A DNA stretch of 64,000 nt. It comes from Hymenobacter nivis (lineage in GTDB: Bacteria > Bacteroidota > Bacteroidia > Cytophagales > Hymenobacteraceae). The DNA lies in contig NZ_CP029145.1 of NCBI RefSeq assembly GCF_003149515.1, positions 2,480,001 through 2,544,000 of the forward strand, read 5' to 3'. Below, piece by piece: positions 50,411 through 58,322 of this stretch. The number at the start of each line of letters is the position of its first letter. The stretch's first letter is position 1. Below the pieces are notes generated by a model. That model did not search any database. It was not told where the DNA came from and saw only the letters and a program-made list of their open reading frames with translations. A program made the position numbers and the translations under genes.

Positions 50411-51274
50411 TTAACCCTCCTCCTCATCCTCCGGCGCTTCTTCCGTCAGGATTTCCAATAGCTGGGCTATTTCGGTGGCTTTGGCGGGCTCTTGCAGCTT
50501 CTCGAAGCTCATTTGCAGGTTGCGCAGGGCCCGGCTCACGATGGCGAGGTTGGAGCAGGGCTCGAAGAAGATGTCGTTGGGCGACAGGTTGAGCTGGCTC
50601 ACGTAGTGGGCGATGTCGGTGCGCGAGAGCACCAGGCCCCGGTTGTAGCAGTTGAGGTAGAAAGGCACGGCGCCCGGCTGCTCGGGCCGGAAGGTGAGCA
50701 CGAACAGGTTAGGCAGGTTCACGCCGAACACCGGCAGGTGCAGCCGCTGCGCCACCAGCAGGTAGATAACGCAGAGCGCCAGCGGGTTGCCGCGCTTGGT
50801 TTCAATCACGCGCTGGAGCATGGAGTTGGCCGGCGAGTGGAAGTGCTGGGTGTTGGCCGCGAACTTGTGCGAGCGGAACAGCACGTAGTTCAGCACTTGC
50901 ACCTGGTCGGCGGGGTGCATTTCGGGCCGCATCAGCGTCCAGGCCTCGAAGCGCAGCTGCTCGATGGCGCGGTTCAGGGCCTGGAAATCGGCGTCGGGGT
51001 ACTGGTAGGTGTTCAGCAGCCACATACCTTCGAGCAGATCGGTGGCGCCGGCCTCACGCCACACGCGCAGGCGCTGCTGCAAACCCTCGAACTGGAGGTG
51101 GTGGATGAGGTCTTCGAGTCGCTGTTGCTGCTGGGCGTCAAGGGTTTCCTCCCAGCTTTCTTCCAGAAACGGGATGATGCTCTCGCCCAGGTTCTGGATT
51201 TCGCTGTGGACCTGGGGAGCTATTTCCGGGTCGTCGAGCAGCGAGATAAGGGCTTTGATTTCTTTGTTCGTCAT
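50411..51274 (-). CDS. SirB1/transglutaminase-like TPR protein
   Basis: 287 residues from MTNKEIKALISLLDDPEIAP. The middle holds the transglutaminase-like core (LLNTYQYPDADFQALNRAIE, RVIETKRGNPLALCVIYLLV, VFGVNLPNLFVLTF) and the C-terminal third is TPR-like and acidic (EIAQLLEILTEEAPEDEEEG). It resembles the SirB1 family of unknown function. The catalytic Cys/His/Asp triad is not obvious by eye, so activity is uncertain. The start 51274 avoids reading through the family A repeat. Confidence 0.82.
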   Translation of the reverse strand: MTNKEIKALISLLDDPEIAPQVHSEIQNLGESIIPFLEESWEETLDAQQQQRLEDLIHHLQFEGLQQRLRVWREAGATDLLEGMWLLNTYQYPDADFQALNRAIEQLRFEAWTLMRPEMHPADQVQVLNYVLFRSHKFAANTQHFHSPANSMLQRVIETKRGNPLALCVIYLLVAQRLHLPVFGVNLPNLFVLTFRPEQPGAVPFYLNCYNRGLVLSRTDIAHYVSQLNLSPNDIFFEPCSNLAIVSRALRNLQMSFEKLQEPAKATEIAQLLEILTEEAPEDEEEG

Positions 51275-51368
51275 CGGGTGCAAAAACAGCCGCCGCTGCG
51301 GTGGCGGGGCCGAATTTAACAGTCGGAGCCGGGCTTTGTGTTCCGTTGGCGGCGTTAAGGTGGAATAT

Positions 51369-51492
51369 AAAAGGCCGTCATGCTCATCTGGCGTCCGCGC
51401 AGCCGAAGCAGCTCTCCCGCGTAAGTAATTGATTACTGCTGTGGGAGAGCTGCGTCGGCTGCGCGGACGCCAGATGAGCATGACGGCCTTTT
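51369..51492. repeat. Family A palindromic repeat, copy 5
   Basis: An almost perfect 124-bp palindrome: AAAAGGCCGTCATGCTCATC TGGCGTCCGCGCAGCCGAAG.. and its inverted copy ending ..CATGACGGCCTTTT. It lies between the SirB1-like start and the end of the poxB pseudogene. Confidence 0.9.
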
Positions 51493-51526
51493 GCTTTCGA
51501 GATGGATGCTAAACCAACCAGGGGCC

Positions 51527-52809
51527 CTAGCGGAGCAGGTTGGTTTTGGCCACTTCCAGCGGCCCGCCGCCGCGGCCGCCCATCAGGGCTTTCAGGGCGT
51601 AGAGGCCGGAGCCGGCGGCCTGCTTGGCCTCGATGATGGGCGGGATGCTCAGCTCCTGGCGGCGCACCACGGCGTCGACCACCACGGGCCCCGGGTGGGC
51701 CAGAGCTTCGCGCAGCACGCTTTCGAGCTGGCCGGGGTCGCTCACGCGGTAGCCTTTGATGCCGGCGGCTTCGGCCAGGGCCCCAAAGTTGGGGTTATCC
51801 AGCTCGGTGCCATGCTCCAGGGTGCCGGCGGCCTTCATTTCCAGCTCCACAGAGCCCAGGGCCGAGTTGTTGAAGATGATGATTTTGACGGGCACTTTGT
51901 GCTGGCGCACGGTCAGCAACTCGCTCAGCAGCATGGCGAAGCCGCCGTCGCCGCACAGCGCCACCACCTGGCGGCGGGGTAGGCCAGGGCGGCGCCGTAG
52001 CCCTGCGAGAGGGCCCCGGCCATGCTGCCGTGCACGACGGAGCCCAGCAGGCCACTCAGGCCCACGTCGTAGGGGTTGTTCGGCTCCACCACATCCTTGC
52101 CGCGCAGGGTGTGCACCACCGGCGCTTGCAGGGCCCCAGCCACTTGCAGCAGCTCGGCGTGGGCATCAGCGCAGCCAATGCCGGCCAGGATGGTGATTTT
52201 TTTGCAGTCGTTGAGCAGCGCCGCGGCCTCCCGGATGTCGGCCGCCGACGGTACCAGGGCGCTGCGGCGGCGCAGCGTGGGCAAGCGCACTTCGGGGGCG
52301 TCGGCTTTGAGGTAGGCCACGTCGCCGGGGATGACCACCACGGCCACGCCGCCCAGGCCCGGCGCGGCCGTTACGGCCGACTCTACCGTGCGCACGGCCT
52401 GCTCGGGCACGGCAACTTGGCAGTAGTGGCTGCACTCCAAGAACAGCCGCTCGGGGTGGGTTTCCTGGAAGTAGCCGGTGCCGATTTCCACGCTCGGGAT
52501 TTAGACCGCAATGGCCAGCACCGGCACGCGGCTGCGATGGCAATCATACAAGCCGTTGATGAGGTGGGTGTTGCCCAGCCCGCACGAGCCAGCGCACACC
52601 GCCAGGTCGCCGGTGAGGTGCGCCTCGGCGCCGGCGGCGAGGGCGCCGCCGCCTTCCTCGTGGCGCACGGCCACAAAATCGATGCCGTCGCGGGCCCGAA
52701 GCACGTCGGTGATGCCGTTGAGCGAGTCGCCCACCACGCCAAACACGCGCTTGACCCCGGCCGCTTGCAGGGTGTCGACGATGATTTCCGCTACTGTTTT
52801 TTGGGGCAT
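51527..52809 (-). pseudogene. poxB: Broken pyruvate dehydrogenase (quinone), PoxB-type
   Basis: The three frame pieces together cover a thiamine-diphosphate enzyme of the PoxB/acetolactate synthase family: [19 protein letters not shown] and [20 protein letters not shown] at the N-terminus, EIGTGYFQETHPERLFLE, and a C-terminal TPP-binding motif in CGDGGFAMLLSELLTVRQ. Three lesions: an in-frame TAA at 52503-52501 where AxIPSxEIG is expected (CAA to TAA is the simplest origin); loss of about 130 codons between two LLGS-like stretches near 52039-52050; and one missing base near 51970-51980 that shifts the frame before CGDGG. Confidence 0.85.
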
Positions 52810-52944
52810 AATTTCAGAGGTAAAGCCAACCGTTGTACGCAACGGTTGCGGGAAGGGCCCGGCACAAGTTGCCGGACCCTTTCCGTTTCCGCGGGCTTTC
52901 TTCTGAATCCGGCCGCAAGCGGTGGAAGTCCAGAGCTATTAATT

Positions 52945-53120
52945 TCTAGTCTCTCGCCCTCCACGCAACCCCGCCCCCTAGCCCCCTCCCCAATGGGGAG
53001 GAAGAACTAGTTTATAGCTATAAAATATTGTTTATCAAATTATTACAATTAGAGCTAGTCCCTCTTTCCCATCGGGGAAGGGGCTAGGGGATGGGGTTGC
53101 GTGGAGGAGGAGACGCTAGA
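52945..53120. repeat. MITE-like long inverted repeat (family G)
   Basis: Left arm 52945-53011 (TCTAGTCTCTCGCCCTCCAC..) and right arm 53054-53120 (..GTGGAGGAGGAGACGCTAGA) pair over about 65 bp with mismatches. The centre is about 42 bases of AT-rich DNA. No protein is encoded. The gap 52810-53149 holds little else. Confidence 0.85.
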
Positions 53121-53149
53121 ACTTAACAGCTCTGCCCCGGGGGCCCCGG

Positions 53150-53944
53150 CTAGTCCTGCTGCGAGGGCAGGTGCTCCTGGGCCGGGGCCCCGGCGCGGTA
53201 CGCCAGCTTGTAGGTGAGGGCCACCACCACGTTGTTTTTGGCCGACGTGATTTGCGGGACGAACTGGCCCGCCCGGTAGGCCGGCAGGTTGTAGTTGGCC
53301 TGGTTCACGAAGCCCACTTGCAGAATCAGGTGCGCGTTGGCCTGGTAGCCCACACCAGCGTAGAGGCGGTTGCGCTCGAACACGGGGCCGTTGGGGTTGA
53401 GGAAAATCTCGTCGTAGGCCGACAGGAACATCGTGCCGGCGGTGATGGTCGGCTTGTTGAGCGGGAAAAAGGCGTTGAGCCGGTAGCGAAACCGCTGGCG
53501 AAAGGCCGTGCTGTCGTCGCGGAACCGCAGCCAGCGCTGCTCAATGCGGTAGCGGTGCTCCAACTTGAGGCGGTGCGAAAACTGGGTGAGGACGACCTGT
53601 TCCCAAAGGCGCTTTTCCACGTTCAGGGGCCCCTGGCCGAGGTCGCGGTAGTCGGAGGTGGTGTAGCGGCCGGTGCCCAGCAGCACGGTGAAGTTGGGGT
53701 CGACGTCGTAGCTCAGGCCCGCCTTCAACTCGTTGTAGAAGTAGTGCCTAAACACGGCGTCGGTGCGGGCCTGCACCTCGGCGTAGCTGCCCCACTTGTG
53801 CGCAGCATCGCCCGGCAGCTGCACCGTGGCAATGAACCAGCTGCCCCAAGGCTGGGCCGGGTTGGCCGGCGTTTGGGCGTAGGCGGCGGGGCCCCCACCA
53901 GCGCCAAAGGCTGCCAGCAGGCAGCGAAAAACGTATTTGTTCAT
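53150..53944 (-). CDS. DUF2490 family protein
   Basis: 264 residues with a signal peptide (MNKYVFRCLLAAFGAG..AYAQ). The body matches DUF2490: WGSYAEVQARTDAVFRHYFY, LGTGRYTTSDYRDLGQGPLN, RLKLEHRYRIEQRWLRFRDD and RYRLNAFFPLNKPTI. It is expected to be an outer-membrane beta-barrel. The start at 53944 follows the signal peptide; longer frame sequence upstream is shadow. Confidence 0.88.
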   Translation of the reverse strand: MNKYVFRCLLAAFGAGGGPAAYAQTPANPAQPWGSWFIATVQLPGDAAHKWGSYAEVQARTDAVFRHYFYNELKAGLSYDVDPNFTVLLGTGRYTTSDYRDLGQGPLNVEKRLWEQVVLTQFSHRLKLEHRYRIEQRWLRFRDDSTAFRQRFRYRLNAFFPLNKPTITAGTMFLSAYDEIFLNPNGPVFERNRLYAGVGYQANAHLILQVGFVNQANYNLPAYRAGQFVPQITSAKNNVVVALTYKLAYRAGAPAQEHLPSQQD

Positions 53945-54085
53945 CCAAAAGGTGAAGAACCGGCAACGCCTGCCGGCTTCTCCCACCAGCAAAGGTACCC
54001 GCCTAAGCGGCGCGGCACCCCGCCAGTCTTAACTATAACTTCACAGTGGCGGCTGGCCACGCCCCATACCGCCACCGGGGGCCCG

Positions 54086-54658
54086 TTACCGCAGCAGGGC
54101 GTGCAGCAGGTCGACGGTGCTGCGCCAGGTTTCGGCGGGGTGCCGCGCGGTGAGGTAGGCAACGTGCGGCAGGGCCCCCGCGATTTCGAGCCCGACGGCC
54201 GCCACGGGCAGCAGCAAATACGCCCACCACGGGTATAGAAAGCGCGGGCGCAGGCCCTGCGTGAGGGTGCACCAAGCGGCGAGCATCCGGCCACGGTAGT
54301 GCCAGAAAATCAGGAAAATGAGCCCGATATAGAACAACAGCCGCCACTGAAGCGCCGGCAGTATTCTCACATACGTTACGTCCACCACGAGCAAGTTGGC
54401 CGCGATGGGTAGCAGCAGCAGGGCCCCCACCAGCGCCGTGCGGTGCCAGAGCAGCAGCAGGCCGGCCACGATTTGCGCCCCGCCCACGAAGGACTTAAAC
54501 GGCTCCTGCCCAAACAGGTACCAGGCAAGCTTAAACAGCCCCAGCTGCTGCACCGACTGCGCCAGCTGCGCCGCGCTGAGGCCGAACTGCGCGCCCGTCA
54601 GCTTGGCGTAGCCGTAGCTAATGAACGTGCCGGCCGGCAGCACCCGCGCCGCCAGCAC
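54086..54658 (-). CDS. DoxX-like membrane protein, N-terminus damaged
   Basis: 190 residues from GTG at 54658, with five or six transmembrane helices (VRILPALQWRLLFYIGLIFL, WWAYLLLPVAAVGLEIAGAL). An ATG at 54697 in the same frame starts MHTLTRAQA but hits TGA at codon 10 and continues DYFVLAARVLPAGTFISYGY. Related DoxX proteins usually have a Trp there, so TGG to TGA is the simplest reading. The gene may be broken or may re-initiate at GTG 54658. It is a paralogue of the DoxX-like gene upstream. Confidence 0.75.
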   Translation of the reverse strand: MLAARVLPAGTFISYGYAKLTGAQFGLSAAQLAQSVQQLGLFKLAWYLFGQEPFKSFVGGAQIVAGLLLLWHRTALVGALLLLPIAANLLVVDVTYVRILPALQWRLLFYIGLIFLIFWHYRGRMLAAWCTLTQGLRPRFLYPWWAYLLLPVAAVGLEIAGALPHVAYLTARHPAETWRSTVDLLHALLR

Positions 54659-54746
54659 GAAATAATCTCACGCTTGGGCCCTAGTAAGGGTATGCATGGC
54701 AGTAGTGATTAAAGGATGAGGCCAGCGGCGGGTTAAGAGGCTATCC

Positions 54747-54845
54747 GAATAGCGCATTATCGTTCCGGCGAAGGAGAAATCTGGAGACGACCCTTGACTG
54801 GTTTTACCCAGATTCCTGCTTCGTCAGGATGACAACGCGCTATTC
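54747..54845. repeat. Palindromic repeat (family H)
   Basis: GAATAGCGCATTATCGTTCC..AAATCTGG pairs with ..CCCAGATTCCTGCTTCGTC AGGATGACAACGCGCTATTC over about 38 bp with mismatches. The GTCATCCTG/CAGGATGAC core recurs at 63077-63127. It separates two DoxX-like genes. Confidence 0.7.
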
Positions 54846-54855
54846 AGAAACCGCG

Positions 54856-55494
54856 CTAATAGGTACCGGCTTGCCTCGCCGCGCGGCGGCGCAAGTACCA
54901 CGCGGCCAGCAGCCCCAGGGCCCCTACGAGCGTGCAAATACCCGCCCACAGCAGAAAATTGTAAGCGGCGGCGTAAGAGCGGTAGCCCGCGGTAATGGCG
55001 AACAGCACAAGCCCCACCACCTCCCACAGCCGCGCCTGGGGCCCCGGTGCGGGCGGCAGCGCCGGGCGGCCCACCAGCACGCGCAGCGTGAGCCAGTCCC
55101 AGGCCAGCAGCAGCCCGTTGGCCAGCAGCATCAGCCCGGTGATTATGGGCGTGCCGGCAAAATTATACGAGAGGGTGATGACGAAAATATTGGCCATGAT
55201 GGGCAGGAACAACAGGGCCCCTAGCGTGGCGAAGCGCTGCGTGAGCAGTAGAAAACCCGCCAGGCACTGCACCCCGCCCAGAAATTGCCAATACAGCCCC
55301 GACTGGTACAGCGTCTCAAAAAAGTGCTCGGGACTGTGGATGGGCGCAGCCGCCCCGCTCAGGCGCATGAAGCGGTGGCCCTCGATTTTGACCACGCTGG
55401 CGAACACGAAGGCCGCGCCCAGCAGGTACCGGGTGTAAACGATGGCGAGTTGCAACCAGACACAGCGCCGCGCCGTTTCGATGAGGTTCCGCAT
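54856..55494 (-). CDS. DoxX-like membrane protein
   Basis: 212 residues from MRNLIETARRCVWLQLAIVY, with about five helices and the DoxX-type loop EHFFETLYQSGLYWQFLGGV. Last intact gene of the GntR/ABC operon (10 bases after the DUF2807 gene). The mid-part GVQCLAGFLLLTQRFATLGA is typical of the DoxX fold. Role unknown; the operon suggests membrane homeostasis. Confidence 0.83.
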   Translation of the reverse strand: MRNLIETARRCVWLQLAIVYTRYLLGAAFVFASVVKIEGHRFMRLSGAAAPIHSPEHFFETLYQSGLYWQFLGGVQCLAGFLLLTQRFATLGALLFLPIMANIFVITLSYNFAGTPIITGLMLLANGLLLAWDWLTLRVLVGRPALPPAPGPQARLWEVVGLVLFAITAGYRSYAAAYNFLLWAGICTLVGALGLLAAWYLRRRAARQAGTY

Positions 55495-55504
55495 CGCCGG
55501 GGCC

Positions 55505-56221
55505 CTAGCGCACCAACTGGCCCAGCGCCGTGCCCGAGAGCGTAGCGGTGGCGCTGTCGGCGAAGTGGTAGCGCAGGGCGGGAATGGCCAGGTTGCTGAT
55601 GGCCAGCTCGCCGTGGCGGCGCACGTCGAGGTTAGCGGCGGCAATGCGGTTGCTGCCGTTCAGGGCGAGGGCCGCGCCGCCGGGGCCGCTGCCCACTTCG
55701 GCGCGCAGGTAACGCAGGGTGTTGCCGGCCAAGGCCACGTGGCTGGCGCGGCGTTGGCGCAGCACCAGGCTGTCCTGCACAAAATCTTCCACCGCCACGC
55801 GGCCCATGGTGCCGTTGTTGTCGGCTTGGGGCTTGCCATCGAGCTGGTACACGGCGTCGGTGGTGAGGCTGTCGAGCCGCGGGCACGAAATGATGAGCAT
55901 TTCGTGCTGCCCCCAGTATGGGCGCTGCCCCGTGAAGCTGGCCGTGACCACCAGTTGCCCGCCATGCTGGGCCACGTGCACCCCAGTGGCGTCTTTGTTC
56001 AGGCGCACACTAAAGGGGCCCCGCACGATTTTCACCTGCAAAGCCGTGGCCGCGGGCACACTCACACTAGTGAAGTTACTGAAATTCAGCGCCGCGAAGT
56101 TGTGCAACGGGTTCTTGTAGTTGCCGGTGCGGTACTCGGCCCGCAGGCCCATGTTGAAGGCCGTGAGCGAGCCGAGCAGCAGCAGCACGGCCGCCAGCAC
56201 CCATTTATTACTGTTTTTCAT
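55505..56221 (-). CDS. DUF2807 (GIN domain) envelope protein
   Basis: 238 residues with an N-terminal signal or anchor (MKNSNKWVLAAVLLLLGSLTA). The rest is the beta-helix GIN domain of DUF2807: FTSVSVPAATALQVKIVRGP, TTDAVYQLDGKPQADN, LRYLRAEVGSGPGGAALALN and LDVRRHGELAISNLAIPALR. Its start overlaps the GntR gene by 14 bases. DUF2807 proteins are frequent partners of this ABC/GntR layout in Bacteroidota and probably act in the periplasm. Confidence 0.85.
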   Translation of the reverse strand: MKNSNKWVLAAVLLLLGSLTAFNMGLRAEYRTGNYKNPLHNFAALNFSNFTSVSVPAATALQVKIVRGPFSVRLNKDATGVHVAQHGGQLVVTASFTGQRPYWGQHEMLIISCPRLDSLTTDAVYQLDGKPQADNNGTMGRVAVEDFVQDSLVLRQRRASHVALAGNTLRYLRAEVGSGPGGAALALNGSNRIAAANLDVRRHGELAISNLAIPALRYHFADSATATLSGTALGQLVR

Positions 56222-56609
56222 CGGAAGTGGTGGGAATGAGGGCGGCTTGCCCGGCTTGAAACGCTTGGTAGCGCTGCTGCAATTCATCGAAACCGATGCC
56301 CAGCAGCGAAATCGTGTTGAAAAACCCCGGCAGCTCCTGCTGCAAAAACCGCTCGCGGCGCAACTGCTTCACCCGAGCGTCGGCGTCGGGGGCCACGAAG
56401 AAGCCGATGCCGCGCTTGTTGTACACCACGCCCTGGTTTTGCAGGAATTCGTAGGTCCGCATCACGGTGTTGGGGTTCACTTGCAGCTCGCTGGCCAGGT
56501 CGCGCACCGACGGGATTTTCTCGTCGGGGCCCCAGGGCTGGCGCAAAATCTGCTCGCTCACGTACCCGGCAATTTGCAGGTAAATGGCCTCGTTGTCTTT
56601 GAATTCCAT
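56208..56609 (-). CDS. GntR family regulator, YtrA type
   Basis: 133 residues. The winged HTH covers about 10-75 (IYLQIAGYVSEQILRQPWGP, IPSVRDLASELQVNPNTVMR and TYEFLQNQGVVYNKRGIGFF). The C-terminal part is the short helical dimerisation tail of the YtrA subfamily, not a ligand-binding FCD/UTRA domain. Third gene of the ABC operon, with the probable operator at 58239-58260 ahead of the first gene. The start MEFKDNEAIYLQ fits the family. Confidence 0.9.
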   Translation of the reverse strand: MEFKDNEAIYLQIAGYVSEQILRQPWGPDEKIPSVRDLASELQVNPNTVMRTYEFLQNQGVVYNKRGIGFFVAPDADARVKQLRRERFLQQELPGFFNTISLLGIGFDELQQRYQAFQAGQAALIPTTSDEKQ

Positions 56610-56611
56610 GC

Positions 56612-57379
56612 TTATAGCTGTTTTTCCGTCAGGCGCAGGTACGTGGCCCGCCACAGCAGCGCGGCCAGCACCAGCGGCAGCAGGATGTACCACTGGGCCT
56701 GCGCGTCGGGCAGGCTCACGCCGTAGGGACCCGTGGCCTCGTTGAGAACAATGCCGCTGAACGGCGAGGCCATTTGCAGGCTTTCTCCCACGAAAGCCTT
56801 TACTATCTGGTAGTTAGCCACCACCAGCCCCACGGCCAGCACCAGGGCCCCAAACGCGGTTTTGATGAAGTGGTTCTTCTCAAAGTAAATGGCGCCCCAC
56901 AGGGCCCCGGCGTGCAGCGCGGCGTAGTAGAGAAACACTTTGTACACCTGCTGGGAATCAAACAGGCGAAACAGCTCCTTGGGCCGGCCGTACCAGTCGT
57001 CCAGCCCCACCACAATCCAGTCGATTAAATAGAAGCAGGCCGTGTACACTACGCTGAAAATCAGGAACGAGTACACCCAGCCCACCAGGTATTTTTCCAG
57101 CTGCGAGGCTGGCAGCGTTAGGGCCACCGTGGCCTGCTTGGGGGCCCCGTACTGCGCAAAAATGCCGGCCGTAAATAATGCACCCGCCGCCAGCAGCCCT
57201 ACTTGGTAGAGTGCACCCTGGGTCAGGGTACTCAGCTGCGTCAAGTAAGCTATGTAGCCCAGCACCAGCCCAATGCCGCCCATCAGCACCGCTGTGGCCA
57301 TGGCGTAGCTGGGCAGAAACTCGGCCGTGTGCCGGCTGAACAAGCGGCGGAACCGCGAAAAACTAAATAGCTGGCTCAT
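56612..57379 (-). CDS. ABC exporter permease
   Basis: 255 residues with six predicted helices (AVLMGGIGLVLGYIAYLTQL, YLVGWVYSFLIFSVVYTACF, WYILLPLVLAALLWRATYL). The start overlaps the ATPase gene by 17 bases and the stop is two bases from the GntR start, so it is clearly part of the operon. It resembles ABC-2-type/YtrC-like permeases. Substrate unknown. Confidence 0.82.
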   Translation of the reverse strand: MSQLFSFSRFRRLFSRHTAEFLPSYAMATAVLMGGIGLVLGYIAYLTQLSTLTQGALYQVGLLAAGALFTAGIFAQYGAPKQATVALTLPASQLEKYLVGWVYSFLIFSVVYTACFYLIDWIVVGLDDWYGRPKELFRLFDSQQVYKVFLYYAALHAGALWGAIYFEKNHFIKTAFGALVLAVGLVVANYQIVKAFVGESLQMASPFSGIVLNEATGPYGVSLPDAQAQWYILLPLVLAALLWRATYLRLTEKQL

Positions 57380-58223
57380 GGCGGGCGGGGGTGGAGTTTA
57401 AGTAGTTGACCACGGCCGGGTTGTCGCCGGCCACGGCGTTGAAGAGCAGTTCCAAATCGACCTTGCCGTAGGCCCCGCCCAGGTTGGGGCGCACCACTTG
57501 GCGGCCGCGCACCGAGGGCTCGGCGTACAGGGCCCCCGCACCATCAGCCGAGCCGGCGGTGCCGAAGGTGAGCCGCTCGGCCAGCGCGTCGAGGGCACTG
57601 TTGAGCACGATTTGGCGGTTGTGCACCACCAGCACGGTATCAATCAGGCTGTCGAGGTCGCGCACCTGGTGGGTCGAGATGATCATGCAGCGCTCCTCGC
57701 TCAGGGCCCCGGCCATAATTTTGCGGAACTGCACTTTGGAGGGAATGTCGAGGCCGTTGGTGGGCTCATCCAGCACCAGCAGGCCGGTGTTGGCGGCCAG
57801 CGCGAAGGCAATCATGAACTTCTTCTGCTGCCCGAACGAGAGCTTCGGCAGCTTCGTTTGGCGCGGCACCTCCAGCTCGGCCAGGTAGCGATGAAACTGC
57901 GTTTCGCTGAACCTGGGGTAGAAGCCCGCCGTGTGGGCCACAAACTGGTCGGCCGTGAGGGCGGGCGTGTGCAGCTCCTCGGGCAGGAAAAACAGGTCTT
58001 CGAGCACCGCCGGCAGCCGCGCCGCCGCCGGCAGGCCGTTCACCTCGCAGGTGCCCGCCTGCGGAAACGCCAGCCCCACGATGTTCTTGAGCAGCGTCGA
58101 TTTGCCCGCCCCGTTCTTGCCCAGCAAGCCGTAGATGTGGCCCCGCTCCAGCGTCAGGCTCAGGTTTTCAAACAGCGGCACCCGCCGCGAGTACCCAAAA
58201 TGGAGGTTTCTAATGCGCACCAT
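57363..58223 (-). CDS. ABC transporter ATPase
   Basis: 286 residues. Walker A is GLLGKNGAGKSTLLKN (near 33-48), the ABC signature is the variant LSFGQQKKFMI, Walker B is LLVLDEPTNGLD, and the H-loop is IISTHQVRDLD. The variant signature (LSFGQ) is found in the YtrB-like group. First gene of the GntR operon. The C-terminal region after the nucleotide domain is unusual (SADGAGALYAEPSVRGRQVV) but in length normal for the group. Confidence 0.93.
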   Translation of the reverse strand: MVRIRNLHFGYSRRVPLFENLSLTLERGHIYGLLGKNGAGKSTLLKNIVGLAFPQAGTCEVNGLPAAARLPAVLEDLFFLPEELHTPALTADQFVAHTAGFYPRFSETQFHRYLAELEVPRQTKLPKLSFGQQKKFMIAFALAANTGLLVLDEPTNGLDIPSKVQFRKIMAGALSEERCMIISTHQVRDLDSLIDTVLVVHNRQIVLNSALDALAERLTFGTAGSADGAGALYAEPSVRGRQVVRPNLGGAYGKVDLELLFNAVAGDNPAVVNYLNSTPARHEPAI

Positions 58224-58238
58224 GTGTCTGTTGTTTTA

Positions 58239-58260
58239 GTGTACTAATGTTCTAGTACAC
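58239..58260. promoter_or_regulatory. GntR/YtrA-type operator
   Basis: GTGTACTA (58239-58246), spacer ATGTTC, TAGTACAC (58253-58260): perfect 8-bp inverted arms. It lies between the -7 box at 58263-58270 and the ATPase gene start (58223), covering the expected transcription start. Confidence 0.8.
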
Positions 58261-58262
58261 CA

Positions 58263-58270
58263 CAAACGTA
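58263..58270 (-). promoter_or_regulatory. -7 promoter box of the GntR/ABC operon
   Basis: TACGTTTG on the minus strand, an exact match to the Bacteroidota -7 consensus TAnnTTTG, two bases from the operator. No clear -33 TTTG box is visible at the usual distance. Confidence 0.55.
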
Positions 58271-58322
58271 AGCAAGATTTTTGATATTCGGTTCTCGCAA
58301 TACTAAAATAGTTTTTGGCTGC

